Shown piece by piece: positions 1 to 9,086 of a stretch of 56,300 nucleotides of DNA (its first letter is position 1; every line of letters begins with the position of its first letter). The notes beneath the pieces were generated by a model. That model had not been told where the DNA came from. It searched no databases and worked only from the letters and a program-made list of their open reading frames with translations. Source of the DNA: Prochlorothrix hollandica PCC 9006 = CALU 1027 (GTDB lineage: Bacteria > Cyanobacteriota > Cyanobacteriia > Prochlorotrichales > Prochlorotrichaceae); NCBI RefSeq assembly GCF_000332315.1, contig NZ_KB235939.1:248279-304578 (forward strand), in the 5' to 3' direction. The position numbers and the translations under genes were made by a program.

Positions 1-81
1 GGGCGTAAGACCAGGATGTCTGGCAATCCGACTGCTTTGTCTAGCCAGCCGTACAGCGAACAGCTTGGACTATTCGCCTAG
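1..81 (+). CDS. C-terminal tail of a probable IS200/IS605-type transposon protein (TnpB-like), partial
   Basis: Frame 1 is open from the window edge to a TAG at 79-81 and gives 26 residues ending in EQLGLFA. The 5' part lies outside the window. It is called TnpB-like only from context: immediately downstream there is a hairpin followed by TCAA, the arrangement seen at IS200/IS605 right ends. The peptide is too short to identify by itself, so a chance open frame remains possible. Confidence 0.35.
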   Translation, partial: GRKTRMSGNPTALSSQPYSEQLGLFA

Positions 82-121
82 CCGGAGAATCCCCGCACCT
101 TTAGGTCGGGGAGCATGTCAA
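82..121 (+). mobile_element. Putative IS200/IS605 right-end hairpin with TCAA terminus
   Basis: CCCCG (91-95) pairs with CGGGG (107-111) and ACC (97-99) with GGT (104-106) around a TTTA loop, with one bulged C. TCAA follows at 118-121. In the IS608/IS605 group a subterminal hairpin and a TCAA tetranucleotide mark the cleaved right end, and in TnpB elements this region also forms the 3' part of the omega RNA. Assignment rests on structure and position, not on a sequence match. Confidence 0.5.
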
Positions 122-205
122 GATGACTGCGTTGGCAGCGGCGCAAAAATTTGAATTTTTCGAGATCCCCAGTGGTCTCTATCGTTTTGCTCCCCGCTGC
201 TGGAT

Positions 206-251
206 CCCCTTGTGTCTCTCCCCCTTGTGTCTCTCCCCCTTGTGTCTCTCC
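206..251. repeat. Minisatellite, 15-bp unit x3
   Basis: Three head-to-tail copies of CCCTTGTGTCTCTCC. The rest of 122-464 shows no convincing gene. Short open frames here run through the array and have no coding character. Confidence 0.85.
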
Positions 252-464
252 TATGACAAAGGCCATTGTAGTCCCAGAGCCAAGAAAGTAGAGTGCTATA
301 CTATATCCCGGCTGATGGATTGTGGCCTACCGCTTAGTTCGGATAAATGTCATCCCTAGCGATCGTCGCTGCAAGCTGTTTGGCCGGGGTATTGATGGGC
401 ACCTAGATCGAGGGGCGAGGAAACTTCGCCGATCCCCCTCAAACAACGTCAATTTGTTAATTGG

Positions 465-545
465 GGCTTACCGCTGAAAGCGGCACAAGATTAATGGGAC
501 AGTGGGGCGATCCGCGCCCCAATGTCCCGGCTTAAGTTGATCCCC
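465..545 (+). mobile_element. Family C palindromic element (81 bp) with 8-bp target duplication
   Basis: Runs from GGCTTACCGCTG to GTTGATCCCC with an inner inverted repeat GGGACAGTGGGGCG / CGCCCCAATGTCCC. It is flanked by TTAATTGG at 457-464 and again at 546-553. Related copies lie at 4667, 27350 and 36701, with damaged ones at 18065 and 28937. There is no coding capacity, so it is MITE-like. It lies about 110 bp upstream of ppc. Confidence 0.85.
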
Positions 546-655
546 TTAATTGGCAAGACAGGATCTCAATTTTTTGAGGTACTTTTTGAGGTGTATTTTT
601 AGGTGCCCCCTAGTTTAGATGTAGATTTATTGATTGCTGGAATAGGGATTAATCC

Positions 656-3600
656 ATGAGTTCGACCCTCTCATACTCTTCGGATGATGCCTTTGGCGCT
701 CGCGCCATTGCTGAAACCACAGAGGCCACCCCCGTTAGTATTCCCTCCGCTGGAGAGCTATTTCTTCGCCACCGGCTTAAAATGATTGAAGAGCTGTGGG
801 AATCAGTTCTCAGGCAAGAATGTGGCCAAGAATTAGTTGATATTTTGACCCAACTGCGGGATCTCAGTTCACCCGATGGACAGGCTCCAGAGGCGATCGC
901 CAGTGAACTATTGCGGGTGGTAGAACAACTGGATCTGAGCCAAGCCATCCGGGCCGCTCGGGCCTTTGCCCTCTATTTCCAGCTTATTAATATTGTTGAA
1001 CAGCACTATGAACAGCGGCAATACAATCTAATTTACGATCGCCGTCATCCAGACCAAAACCCAGAATCCGAGTCCCTGTTTCCCCCGGCCCTGGGGGACA
1101 CGCCCCTCATGGATCCCCAGGCCAATTTGCTAGAGCGCAGTTTCCAGGACAACCAGCGCCAGCCCCCCCTCATCTTCAAAACCCTCTTTCCCAAGCTGAA
1201 GCGCCTCAATGTGCCGCCTCAGCAGATCCAGCGACTGTTACAGCAGTTAGACATTCGCCTGGTGTTCACCGCCCACCCCACGGAAATTGTGCGCCACACG
1301 ATCCGGGACAAGCAGCGCCGCATTGCCGGAAACTTGCGCCGCCTCGATGGACTGGAGCACCTGGAACCCACGGCTTTAGCCAACTCAACAGAAGCCGCCC
1401 AACTGCGTCAGCAACTGACGGAGGAAATTCGCCTCTGGTGGCGCACCGACGAGTTACACCAATTTAAGCCAGAGGTGCTGGATGAAGTAGACTATGCTCT
1501 TCACTACTTCCAAGAAGTCCTCTTTGATGCTACGCCCCAACTGTATCGCCGCTTTGTCCAGTCCCTCAAGGAAACCTTCCCCCACCTCAAGCCTCCCGCC
1601 TACGACTTCTGTAAATTTGGCTCCTGGGTTGGCTCCGATCGGGATGGCAACCCCTCCGTCACCCCCCAGGTCACCTGGCAAACCGCTTGCTACCAGCGGG
1701 GTTTGGTCTTGGAGCGCTATATTAAGGCGATCGAGCAGTTGCGGAACCTCCTCAGCCAGTCCCTCCATTGGAGCGAGGTTCTGCCGGAGCTGTTGGAGTC
1801 CCTAGAACAAGAACGGGCCAAAATGCCCGATATCTACGAAAAACTAGCCATTCGCTACCGCCAAGAACCCTACCGCCTCAAGCTGTCCTATATTTTGCAG
1901 CGCCTGATTAATACCCAGGATCGCAATGCCCGCCTCCAACAGTTGCAGGATCTCAATGAAGAACTGCCGGAAGTACACCCCGGTTCCGTCTACCATGGGG
2001 TGCAGGATTTCCTCAGCGAATTAAACTTAATTCGCCATAATCTCTCGGAAACAGGTCTAGTTTGTCAGGATTTAGAGGATCTGATCTGTCAAGTGAAAGT
2101 CTATGGCTTTAACTTGGCCTACTTGGATATGCGCCAGGAAAGTTCTTGCCACTCCGATACCATCAACGAAGTGGTGGAATATCTGCAAATTCTGCCTAAA
2201 GCCTATAATGACCTGACGGAAGCTGAACGGGTGGAGTGGCTGGTAAAGGAACTGTCCAATCGCCGCCCCCTCGTGCCCGCAGAACTCCCCTTTTCCCCTA
2301 AAACCAAGGAATATGTCGAAACCCTGCGGGTGATGCGGCGACTGCAGCATGAGTTTGGCGAGGCCATTTGCCAAACCTATGTCATCAGCATGAGCCAGGA
2401 TGTCAGCGATGTGCTGGAGGTGTTGCTGCTGGCCCAGGAGGCGGGGCTGTATGATCCCGTGACGGGCACCGGTAACCTCAGCATTGTGCCCCTGTTTGAA
2501 ACGGTGGAAGACTTGCGCCGTGCCCCTAGGGTTATGAAGGCATTGTTTGAACTGCCTCTCTACCGGGCCTTGCTCTGGGGCAGCTATGAGAACCTCAAAA
2601 AAATTGAAACCGCCCCTGAAACTGTTGCCATGCCTCTCCAGGAGGTGATGCTGGGGTATTCCGACAGCAACAAGGATTCCGGGTTCCTGAGTAGTAACTG
2701 GGAAATCCACAAAGCCCAAAAATCCCTGAATCAGTTGGCCATCAGCTATGGCATCACCCTGCGGATTTTCCATGGCCGAGGGGGATCGGTGGGTCGGGGC
2801 GGTGGCCCTGCCTATGAGGCGATTTTGGCCCAGCCCAGCCGCAGTATCCATGGCAATATCAAAATTACGGAGCAGGGGGAGGTGCTAGCCTCTAAATATT
2901 CCCTGAAACAGTTGGCCATCTATAACCTAGAGACGGTGACGACGGCGGTGATTCAGGCCAGTTTGCTGGGGACTGGTTTTGATGACATTGAACCGTGGCA
3001 GGAGATCATGGAGGAGTTGGCGGTACGATCGCGGCAGCATTACCGTGCCCTGATCTATGAACAGCCGGATCTGCTGGATTTCTTCCACCAAGTCACCCCG
3101 ATCGAAGAAATCAGTCAACTGCAAATCAGTTCCCGCCCTGCCCGCCGTAAGTCAGGCAAAAAGGATCTCAGTAGTCTCCGGGCCATTCCCTGGGTCTTTA
3201 GCTGGACCCAAAGCCGCTTCCTGTTGCCCGCCTGGTATGGCTTGGGCACTGCCCTCAAGTCCTTTTTGGATGAGAAGCCGGAGGAACATTTGGCCCTGTT
3301 CCGTTATTTCTATTACAAGTGGCCCTTCTTCAAAATGGCCATTTCCAAGGCAGAAATGACCCTCTCCAAGGTGGATTTGCAGATTGCACGGCACTATATG
3401 CGGGAATTGTCCCAGCCGGAGGATCTGGAGCGTTTTGAACAGGTGTTTGATTGCATTGCCGATGAATATCACCTGACCCGCCAGATGGTGTTGACCATTA
3501 CGGGCCATGGGCGGCTGTTGGATGGAGACCCGATGTTGCAGCGATCGGTGCAGTTGCGCAATGGGTCGATCGTCCCCCTGGGCTTTTTGCAGGTGTCGTT

Positions 3601-3736
3601 GCTGAAACGGCTGCGGGAACATAAGAACCAGCGGGCCACAGGCTTGGTGCGATCGCGCTACAGCCAAAGCGAACTGCTGCGGGGTGCCCTTCTCACCATC
3701 AACGGCATTGCCGCTGGGATGCGCAACACCGGTTGA
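656..3736 (+). CDS. ppc: Phosphoenolpyruvate carboxylase
   Basis: Catalyses PEP + bicarbonate to oxaloacetate + phosphate, the main anaplerotic step feeding the TCA branch, aspartate and nitrogen assimilation in cyanobacteria; cytosolic homotetramer. The 1026 residues match the usual cyanobacterial length. Hallmarks are VFTAHPTE with the catalytic His207, the substrate loop [12 protein letters not shown], the glycine-rich [14 protein letters not shown], and the C-terminus [10 protein letters not shown], which closes the active site in this family. The plant-type N-terminal phosphorylation motif is not visible. Monocistronic, with a family C element upstream and a strong terminator downstream. 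Identification is secure. Confidence 0.98.
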   Translation: MSSTLSYSSDDAFGARAIAETTEATPVSIPSAGELFLRHRLKMIEELWESVLRQECGQELVDILTQLRDLSSPDGQAPEAIASELLRVVEQLDLSQAIRAARAFALYFQLINIVEQHYEQRQYNLIYDRRHPDQNPESESLFPPALGDTPLMDPQANLLERSFQDNQRQPPLIFKTLFPKLKRLNVPPQQIQRLLQQLDIRLVFTAHPTEIVRHTIRDKQRRIAGNLRRLDGLEHLEPTALANSTEAAQLRQQLTEEIRLWWRTDELHQFKPEVLDEVDYALHYFQEVLFDATPQLYRRFVQSLKETFPHLKPPAYDFCKFGSWVGSDRDGNPSVTPQVTWQTACYQRGLVLERYIKAIEQLRNLLSQSLHWSEVLPELLESLEQERAKMPDIYEKLAIRYRQEPYRLKLSYILQRLINTQDRNARLQQLQDLNEELPEVHPGSVYHGVQDFLSELNLIRHNLSETGLVCQDLEDLICQVKVYGFNLAYLDMRQESSCHSDTINEVVEYLQILPKAYNDLTEAERVEWLVKELSNRRPLVPAELPFSPKTKEYVETLRVMRRLQHEFGEAICQTYVISMSQDVSDVLEVLLLAQEAGLYDPVTGTGNLSIVPLFETVEDLRRAPRVMKALFELPLYRALLWGSYENLKKIETAPETVAMPLQEVMLGYSDSNKDSGFLSSNWEIHKAQKSLNQLAISYGITLRIFHGRGGSVGRGGGPAYEAILAQPSRSIHGNIKITEQGEVLASKYSLKQLAIYNLETVTTAVIQASLLGTGFDDIEPWQEIMEELAVRSRQHYRALIYEQPDLLDFFHQVTPIEEISQLQISSRPARRKSGKKDLSSLRAIPWVFSWTQSRFLLPAWYGLGTALKSFLDEKPEEHLALFRYFYYKWPFFKMAISKAEMTLSKVDLQIARHYMRELSQPEDLERFEQVFDCIADEYHLTRQMVLTITGHGRLLDGDPMLQRSVQLRNGSIVPLGFLQVSLLKRLREHKNQRATGLVRSRYSQSELLRGALLTINGIAAGMRNTG

Positions 3737-3770
3737 TCCCCAGCCCACCCTAGCCAGATTCCTTGAACGT

Positions 3771-3803
3771 CCCTGATTTTTAATAAAATCGGGGATTTTT
3801 TTT
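3771..3803 (+). terminator. Rho-independent terminator of ppc
   Basis: Ten-base-pair stem CCCTGATTTT / AAAATCGGGG around a TAAT loop, followed by A and a run of seven or more T. It begins about 35 nt after the ppc stop codon. Confidence 0.85.
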
Positions 3804-3888
3804 AGCCTTGCAACCCCTGCCTTCAACATGATCGTTGTCGTTGCCCCGTTCCCAGACTGGCTCTGGGCGACGGGACTAACCCCCTGGG

Positions 3889-4129
3889 GTAATTATGGAG
3901 GGGTTCGCGGGAGAATGAGGGTTTCAGGCTCCAAAAAACAGACCTGAGGCGATGGAAGAGGGTCCATTTCGCGTTGGCAGATCCCCCGATTTTGGTAGGG
4001 GCAATCCCCCCGTGGTTGCCCCGGCTGTTGGCCACCAAGAGGGTCGGCGCGGGGACGAGAACCCTACCCGAGGTCGATGGTTCCCCAGTAAACTGAACCC
4101 CTTTGAGACGGTCCTGACCGGCGATCGGC
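3889..4129 (-). mobile_element. Family A element, reverse orientation, one end lost
   Basis: Begins with a degraded terminus near GTAATTATGGAGGGG and continues through the family's GGGTTTCAG block, the GGGGCAA...TTGCCCC stem and the CGATCG block. It stops at 4129, where an 11-bp tandem repeat replaces the missing terminus. Apparent proteins translated from it (GRGNPPVV...) recur in every copy and are not genes. Confidence 0.75.
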
Positions 4130-4163
4130 AGTTAATACTCAGTTAATACTCAGTTAATACTCA
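4128..4163. repeat. Minisatellite, 11-bp unit x3
   Basis: Three copies of CAGTTAATACT joined end to end. The array reaches into the last codons of the leftward CcbP-like gene and contains its TAA stop. Confidence 0.85.
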
Positions 4164-4552
4164 TCGTCGTTGTCTTCATCGAAAGACTCAAGATTGCCCT
4201 GGGCGACCCAATAGTGCCAGTCGGCGATCGCCCGTTGGCTTTCCTCATCCGCATCAATGGGAAATAGATCGGTTAATAAAATCGAGATCTCGTCTTCCAC
4301 CTCCCCATCGTCATAGACCACCTTCATAAAAACGTTGGTGTCACACTCATTATCCTCATCAAAGTCCCGCACCATCACCGTGTCGCCATTGTCGGGATCG
4401 CCCCAATGGGCCTGAAAGGGAAAGCTAAGGCGATCTTCTAAATAGGTAAACCAGGCTGCGATGACTTCATAGAGGTCGTAGGTATCCACCAAGACTTCTT
4501 CAGCGATGCGGTTCTCCCGATCTGGATCCAGGTCGTAGGTAAGGCTAAGCAT
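4154..4552 (-). CDS. CcbP-like calcium-binding protein (PF11535 type)
   Basis: 132 residues from the ATG at 4552, which has AAGGA seven bases upstream; an in-frame upstream extension to 4636 lacks such a site. The protein is very acidic (many Asp/Glu, tail DEDNDDEY) and has the layout I recall for the cyanobacterial calcium-binding protein CcbP: RIAEEVLVDTYD, a YLEDRLSFPFQAHW block, a DxxDEDNECD segment, and the C-terminal AIADWHYWVAQG. CcbP in Anabaena buffers free calcium during heterocyst development; in a filament without heterocysts a general calcium-buffering role is an inference. Soluble, monocistronic. Confidence 0.65.
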   Translation of the reverse strand: MLSLTYDLDPDRENRIAEEVLVDTYDLYEVIAAWFTYLEDRLSFPFQAHWGDPDNGDTVMVRDFDEDNECDTNVFMKVVYDDGEVEDEISILLTDLFPIDADEESQRAIADWHYWVAQGNLESFDEDNDDEY

Positions 4553-4666
4553 GGCGGGGTCCTTGGGGTCGCAGCGGTTGCATCTAAGGGTGTTGGGTTC
4601 GGTTTGTGGGAAATCGGGTTGAAAACGCCAGTTCAAAGCTGGGGCTTAATCACCAGTGTGATCAGA

Positions 4667-4747
4667 GGGTATCAACTTAAGCCGGGACAGTGGGGCGCGG
4701 AGCGCCCCACTGTCCCGCTAATCTTGTCCCGCTGTCAGCGGTAAGCC
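4667..4747 (-). mobile_element. Family C palindromic element (81 bp) with 8-bp target duplication
   Basis: GGGTATCAACTTAAGCC to GCGGTAAGCC with a perfect inner inverted repeat GGGACAGTGGGGCGC / GCGCCCCACTGTCCC. Flanked by TGATCAGA at 4659-4666 and 4748-4755, an exact 8-bp duplication. Confidence 0.9.
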
Positions 4748-4797
4748 TGATCAGATAATATACCAGCATTTTGGGGTGTCAGGATGACCGGTGCCGG

Positions 4798-5646
4798 TCA
4801 GGGGGATGGCGGCGGGGTGGGGGTGGGGGCGGCTTGCTGTAATTGGGCTTTGGCCGATCGCGTCAGGGCTAGCACCTGATCCCCTTGCAACTCGATCCTC
4901 TCGCCAGTGGTGCTGAGCCACAGCAAATATTCCACATTCCCCGCCGGACCCACCAAGGGCGACCAGGTGAGACCCCGATCGCCCCACCCCAAGGTGCGGG
5001 CCGCTGCCAATACGCCCTCAATGGCCTGGGCCTGATCCTTGGCATCCCGTACCACCCCTTTTTTGCCCACCTTGGCCCGTCCCACCTCAAATTGGGGCTT
5101 AACCAACAGCACCACCTCCCGAGGCGGCTGCAAGAGGTTCCAGAGGGCCGGTAAGACCTTGGCCAAGGAAATAAAAGAGAGATCCAGAACCCCAAAGTCA
5201 GGCCAGATCTCCCCCGCTCCATAGAGATCCGAGCCTTGGAGGTGCCGCAGGTTCGTGCGTTCCCGCAGGATCACGCGATCGTCGTTGCGTAGGCTCCAAG
5301 CCACTTGGCCATAGCCCACATCAATGCCATAGACCCGCTGTGCGCCCCGTTGCAACAGGCAATCCGTAAAACCACCGCTGGAAATGCCCCCATCTAAGCA
5401 GATGCGATCGTCCACAGCAATGCTGAAAAAGGTTAAGGCTTTGGCTAATTTTTCCCCCCCTCGCGACACATAGGGCGGTTTTTGGCGCAGGCTTAGGGTG
5501 GCATCTCGTTGAACCTCGGTGCCCGGTTTATCCACCACCTGGTCATTGACCTTCACCTCCCCCGCCCGGATCAGCCGCTGGGCCATCTGCCGCGACTCGC
5601 AGAGATTTTGCTCCACAAGGAGTAGATCAAGCCGTTGTTTTGCCAT
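4798..5646 (-). CDS. tlyA: TlyA family rRNA 2'-O-ribose methyltransferase (hemolysin A-like)
   Basis: 282 residues. An N-terminal S4 RNA-binding domain (RLDLLLVEQNLCESRQMAQRL, residues 4-60) is followed by an FtsJ/RrmJ-type SAM methyltransferase domain. Motif I reads LDGGISSGGFTDCLL; PDFGVLDLSFISL and LLVKPQFE supply further family motifs. TlyA proteins 2'-O-methylate cytidines of 23S and, in some lineages, 16S rRNA. I start at the ATG at 5646 (MAKQRLDLLL); the upstream open frame to 5703 has no family support. The last 20 residues are a Pro/Thr-rich tail, probably unstructured. Monocistronic. Confidence 0.9.
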   Translation of the reverse strand: MAKQRLDLLLVEQNLCESRQMAQRLIRAGEVKVNDQVVDKPGTEVQRDATLSLRQKPPYVSRGGEKLAKALTFFSIAVDDRICLDGGISSGGFTDCLLQRGAQRVYGIDVGYGQVAWSLRNDDRVILRERTNLRHLQGSDLYGAGEIWPDFGVLDLSFISLAKVLPALWNLLQPPREVVLLVKPQFEVGRAKVGKKGVVRDAKDQAQAIEGVLAAARTLGWGDRGLTWSPLVGPAGNVEYLLWLSTTGERIELQGDQVLALTRSAKAQLQQAAPTPTPPPSP

Positions 5647-5849
5647 GGGGATAGAACCTGGGGGTGGGGGTTTCAAGGAGAACCTGAGGGCTACCGTGTA
5701 CACATCACTCGAAGTATTGCTAATCCTCTGCTACGATCCCCAGGTTAGACCCACCCCTGGCCCCTCCCAGGAGGGGAACAAGATTGCAGTTCCCCCAGAG
5801 TTGGGACATTGGGGGGCCAAGATTAGGATTGCGGGGTTTAGATCAATTG

Positions 5850-5938
5850 ATGGGTACGCAGTTAATGGGTACGCAGTTAATGGGTACGCAGTTAATGGGT
5901 ACGCAGTTAATGGGTACGCAGTTGATGGGTACACAGTA
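5850..5938. repeat. Minisatellite, 15-bp unit x6
   Basis: About six copies of GGGTACGCAGTTAAT, the last two slightly changed. The unit is a multiple of three, so it translates as a TAYPL repeat on the minus strand, but no real gene is supported. The segment just before it (about 5815-5865) resembles 9918-9968, so the array grew beside a dispersed repeat. Confidence 0.85.
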
Positions 5939-5980
5939 GCCACCAGGGGGGGGACACGATCGCATTGTTCCCTTCTCGAT

Positions 5981-6328
5981 CTAGGGAGGCGGCAGTAAAT
6001 CGGCGATCGCCCCGCAGTAGGTCTGCAACAAATTTAGGCGTTGTTCAATCTGCTGGAGGCGCAGCGCCTGTTTGGCACCGGGGTGGGCCGTGCGCAAAAA
6101 CATCATATCTAAAGCCAAGAGCCGCATTTGTTTATGGACTTCCGTTTGGATGGCCTGGAAGCGGTTGGACCCAGTGCCGAGGGTCTCTGGGGCTTGGGCC
6201 GTGGCAATGTGGTGCTGAAAAAACTGGTGCAGCGGGGGAAAGGCTTCCTGGATCAGATCCGAGGCCCGATCGCCCTCTTGGAGGTGGTGTTGGAGGGCGG
6301 CGATCTGTTGGGCAAATTGGCGATGCAT
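5981..6328 (-). CDS. PatD-like protein (heterocyst frequency control family)
   Basis: 115 residues, all-helical in appearance, with the segment RFQAIQTEVHKQMRLLALD and a following MMFLRTAHPGAKQ and QTYCGAIADLL. This resembles the cyanobacterial PatD family as I remember it; PatD modulates heterocyst frequency in Anabaena, but homologues occur in non-heterocystous species, where the role is unknown. No signal peptide or membrane segment. It lies 125 bp beyond the 3' end of a response regulator gene on the same strand. Confidence 0.55.
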   Translation of the reverse strand: MHRQFAQQIAALQHHLQEGDRASDLIQEAFPPLHQFFQHHIATAQAPETLGTGSNRFQAIQTEVHKQMRLLALDMMFLRTAHPGAKQALRLQQIEQRLNLLQTYCGAIADLLPPP

Positions 6329-6453
6329 AGGACAGACAGTAGGGAACCACTAGGGGGGGGTGGGGCAAATCCAGGGGGCGCACTGGGTTGGATCGATCGG
6401 CCAGCTTTAGTGTCACGACACCCACCGGCTTAAGGTGTCCCCGGCCCAGGGGG

Positions 6454-7182
6454 TCAAGGGTTCCGCACGGTTCTGGGATCCTTGGGAATGCTCAGCTTAT
6501 AGCCAACGCCTCGCACCGTTTTGATTAAGGTTGCGGAGAAGTCTGGTGCTGTCACTTTGTCGATCTTCTTGCGAATTTGGCCAATGTGGACATCTACCAC
6601 CCGCTGATCCCCCACATGGTCATAGTCCCACACCGCTTGGATCAGTTCCGATCGCCGCCAGACCCGATCGGGGTGACTGGATAGAAAGTACAGCAAATCA
6701 AATTCTAAGGCCGTGAAGGGCAGAATATCAGCACCGATTCGAGCTTCCCGCTGCACTGGATCCAAGGCCAACGGGCCAAGGTTGAGGGAAGACGACGGAG
6801 GAGGACTGGGGGCACTACGCTGGCGTTTGAGGATGGCGGCCACCCTAGCCCCTAACTCACTGAGGATGAAGGGTTTAGTGATGTAGTCATCGGCCCCTTG
6901 GCGAAATCCTTCCAGTTTGTCGGATTCATCGTCCCGACTGGTGAGCATCAACACCAGGACTCCTGTGTGCTGTTGCATCGTCTGGCAAAGGGTATAGCCA
7001 TTGCTATCGGGCAGATTAACGTCCAAAATCACCAAATCGGGCTGAAAGGAGGCAAACAGGATTAAACCCTGCTGTCCATCCGCTGCAACCTGCATCACAT
7101 ATCCCTGGGTAGACAGGAATCGATCGATGAGATTACGCACAGCAGGATCATCATCAACAATGAGAATTTTGGCAGGGGCCAT
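6454..7182 (-). CDS. OmpR/PhoB-type response regulator
   Basis: 242 residues. The receiver domain (about 1-120) has the acidic pair D10-D12, the phospho-acceptor D54 in VILDVNLPD, Ser/Thr in MLTSRDD and Lys in DDYITKPF. A winged-helix DNA-binding domain (about 140-235) ends with RVVDVHIGQIRKKIDK and TLIKTVRGVGYKL. I chose the ATG at 7182 (MAPAKILIVDDD); an in-frame extension to 7230 adds residues atypical of the family. No kinase gene is adjacent, so it is an orphan regulator and its target is unknown. Confidence 0.93.
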   Translation of the reverse strand: MAPAKILIVDDDPAVRNLIDRFLSTQGYVMQVAADGQQGLILFASFQPDLVILDVNLPDSNGYTLCQTMQQHTGVLVLMLTSRDDESDKLEGFRQGADDYITKPFILSELGARVAAILKRQRSAPSPPPSSSLNLGPLALDPVQREARIGADILPFTALEFDLLYFLSSHPDRVWRRSELIQAVWDYDHVGDQRVVDVHIGQIRKKIDKVTAPDFSATLIKTVRGVGYKLSIPKDPRTVRNP

Positions 7183-7230
7183 GGCGTTCACTCTCTGACA
7201 GCTCTTAGGGTAAAGAACGACTGACGGCAA

Positions 7231-7849
7231 CCCGCGATCGTAAAACCATCGGGAGCATTATCCTTAAACGTGATCAATGAATTATCCGTTTTCCCCCATG
7301 ACTTGCAATTTAAGCCTGGAATTCCATTCAACCATTAGCTTGAAGCCAGGGGAACCGCTAGGATAGGGATTTTTCAGTTTTTCAGGAAACGGGACGGAAT
7401 CTCTAGGCCAAAGTGGGAACCAGCCCAGGGAAAACTTCAGGGCTGATCTGGGTCTGTGGAGTTTCCGGGCCGTTGCTGACCCTAAAGCATCCCTACACGA
7501 GATTGAAGGTGTTAAGCTAGACCACATTAGAGATTGGTTTAGAAGAGTCGCCCTCAACCGGGTTCTACCGTGGCCAACCGCCATGGCGATCCGTAAGGGT
7601 GCTTTAACTATGGTGCTTTAACTACGGTGCTTCAACTATAGTGTTTCACCTAGGATGCTTCAAAACTTTGACCTGTTCCAGGTAAGGGAGCCAAACCATG
7701 GCGTTATGCTCCCATCACACCCTAGTTCTTCGGAGCCGAATCAGGGTGCAACAGCGGATTTCCGCCTTTTTCCCCGCCCTGGGATGAGGTGGCCTTCGCG
7801 CTAGGGTTACTTCAACATCAGGAGCTAATAAGCAGAGGGTAAATTTGGC
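7231..7849. other. Intergenic region without a supported gene
   Basis: About 620 bp between divergent genes. It contains a decayed repeat at about 7601-7665 built on GGTGCTTTAACTAT-like units of 14-15 bp. Open frames here lack start signals and family resemblance. Both promoters must lie here. Confidence 0.5.
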
Positions 7850-8485
7850 ATGAGTGAGCACAGTCCCTATGAGCAACTTGGCGTAAGCGAAGGAGCCTCG
7901 TTTGATGAGATTCAGGAAGCAAAAAGCCGCCTGATGGAGCAATGCGGGGACGATCGCAAGCTGATGGACAGTATTGAGACGGCCTATGATGCGGTGTTAA
8001 TGCATCGTCTCCGGATGCGGCAGGAGGGCAAGATTAAGGTGCCCGATCGCATCAGATTTGCCGAGGAATCTGCCCCGAAGGAACCGCCCCGTCTAGCGCC
8101 GTCCCTGCAACCCAATTTGACCCAACTGCCTGGATGGATGCAGCAGTTGGTGGACAATCCCAGTCCCACGGAGGTACTCTGGCCTGCCCTCGTGTTTGGT
8201 GTGTTTGGGGTGGTTATTCTGGTGGCTCCCAACCCTAGCTCGTTGCTACAGCTTGCCTTAGTGGGGGGCATTGGCACCAGTACCTATTTCTTAAATCGGA
8301 AGGAACAGCGCACGGGCAGAGCTATCCTCCTCAGCTTTATCGGGTTAGGGCTGGGCCTGTTCCTGGGCACCCTCCTCTATGGTTTGCTGCAAGGTCTCCT
8401 CAGTCCCTTGGGGGTGCAGGGCGATCAATGGGCGACGTTCACCAGCTTAGTGACCCTCTGGCTGGTGTCGAGTTTCCTACGTTGA
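7850..8485 (+). CDS. CPP1-like protein (J-like membrane chaperone of protochlorophyllide oxidoreductase)
   Basis: 211 residues. The N-terminal J-like domain (SPYEQLGVSEGASFDEIQEAK..., residues 5-70, ending RMRQEGKIKVPDRIRF) lacks the HPD motif of true DnaJ. It is followed by four hydrophobic segments (about 105-210). This is the CPP1/DUF3353 family (PF11833). The plant member stabilises light-dependent POR at the plastid membrane; a similar role here would support chlorophyll synthesis. A family A element begins at the 3' end, and the TGA stop lies inside the element's terminal repeat, so the natural C-terminus may have been trimmed or replaced. Confidence 0.85.
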   Translation: MSEHSPYEQLGVSEGASFDEIQEAKSRLMEQCGDDRKLMDSIETAYDAVLMHRLRMRQEGKIKVPDRIRFAEESAPKEPPRLAPSLQPNLTQLPGWMQQLVDNPSPTEVLWPALVFGVFGVVILVAPNPSSLLQLALVGGIGTSTYFLNRKEQRTGRAILLSFIGLGLGLFLGTLLYGLLQGLLSPLGVQGDQWATFTSLVTLWLVSSFLR

Positions 8486-8760
8486 CTATTCAGGGGGAAA
8501 GTGAGTAGGGTTTCAGCCCGACGATCGCCGGTCAGGACCGTCTCCAAGGGGTTCAGTTGACTGGGCAACCCTCGACCTTGGGTAGGGTTCTCGCCCCCAT
8601 GCCGACCCTCTGACCGCCAACCAGCGGGGCAACCACGGGGGGATTGCCCCTACCAAAATCGGGGAATCTGCCAAGGTGAAATAGACCCTCTCCCATCGCC
8701 TCAGGTCTGTTTTCTGAAGCCTGAAACCCTCATTCTCCCGTGACCCCCTGAATAATTACG
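8481..8760 (+). mobile_element. Family A element, full length
   Basis: From GTTGACTATTCAGGGGG to CCCCCTGAATAATTACG. The imperfect terminal inverted repeat extends about 40 bp inward (the GGGTTTCAG block on both sides), with an internal GGGGCAA / TTGCCCC stem. No transposase. The left end overlaps the last codons of the CPP1-like gene. Confidence 0.85.
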
Positions 8761-8876
8761 ATCCAAAGCTAGATCCAGAGCTAAATCCAAAGCTAGATCC
8801 AGAGCAATTCTCCGCCCCATTAGGTTTGCCCATGGGAGGTTTGCCCATGGGAGGTTTGCCCATGGGAGGTTTGCCA
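8758..8876. repeat. Two adjoining minisatellites (12-bp and 15-bp units)
   Basis: First come about four copies of a 12-bp unit (CCAAAGCTAGAT / CCAGAGCTAAAT), then AGGTTTGCCCATGGG x3-4. They directly follow the right end of the family A element. The remainder of 8877-9086 shows nothing recognisable. Confidence 0.8.
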
Positions 8877-9086
8877 GCGCGGGGTTTATCAAGGAGACAA
8901 CAAGGCATAGAACATCCTTAAGCCATGGCCTGAACCTCAACGGATTGGAGGACAGGTACGAGATTTTAGGGGTGTTTTGTGCTTTTGGCTGTGCTCCTCT
9001 GGGATCTTTGCGGTCCACGGTAATTTCACGGTGATTTCACGGTGGGGTAATTTCACGGTGGTTTATCCCCAGGGTAACGGTATCCG

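Noticed and set aside
7282..7584. 100-codon minus-strand frame between two genes
   Set aside because: No start signal, no family resemblance, and composition typical of random GC-rich sequence.
8701..9018. 105-codon minus-strand frame with NLPWA and LDLA repeats
   Set aside because: It is made by two minisatellites with unit lengths that are multiples of three next to a family A end.
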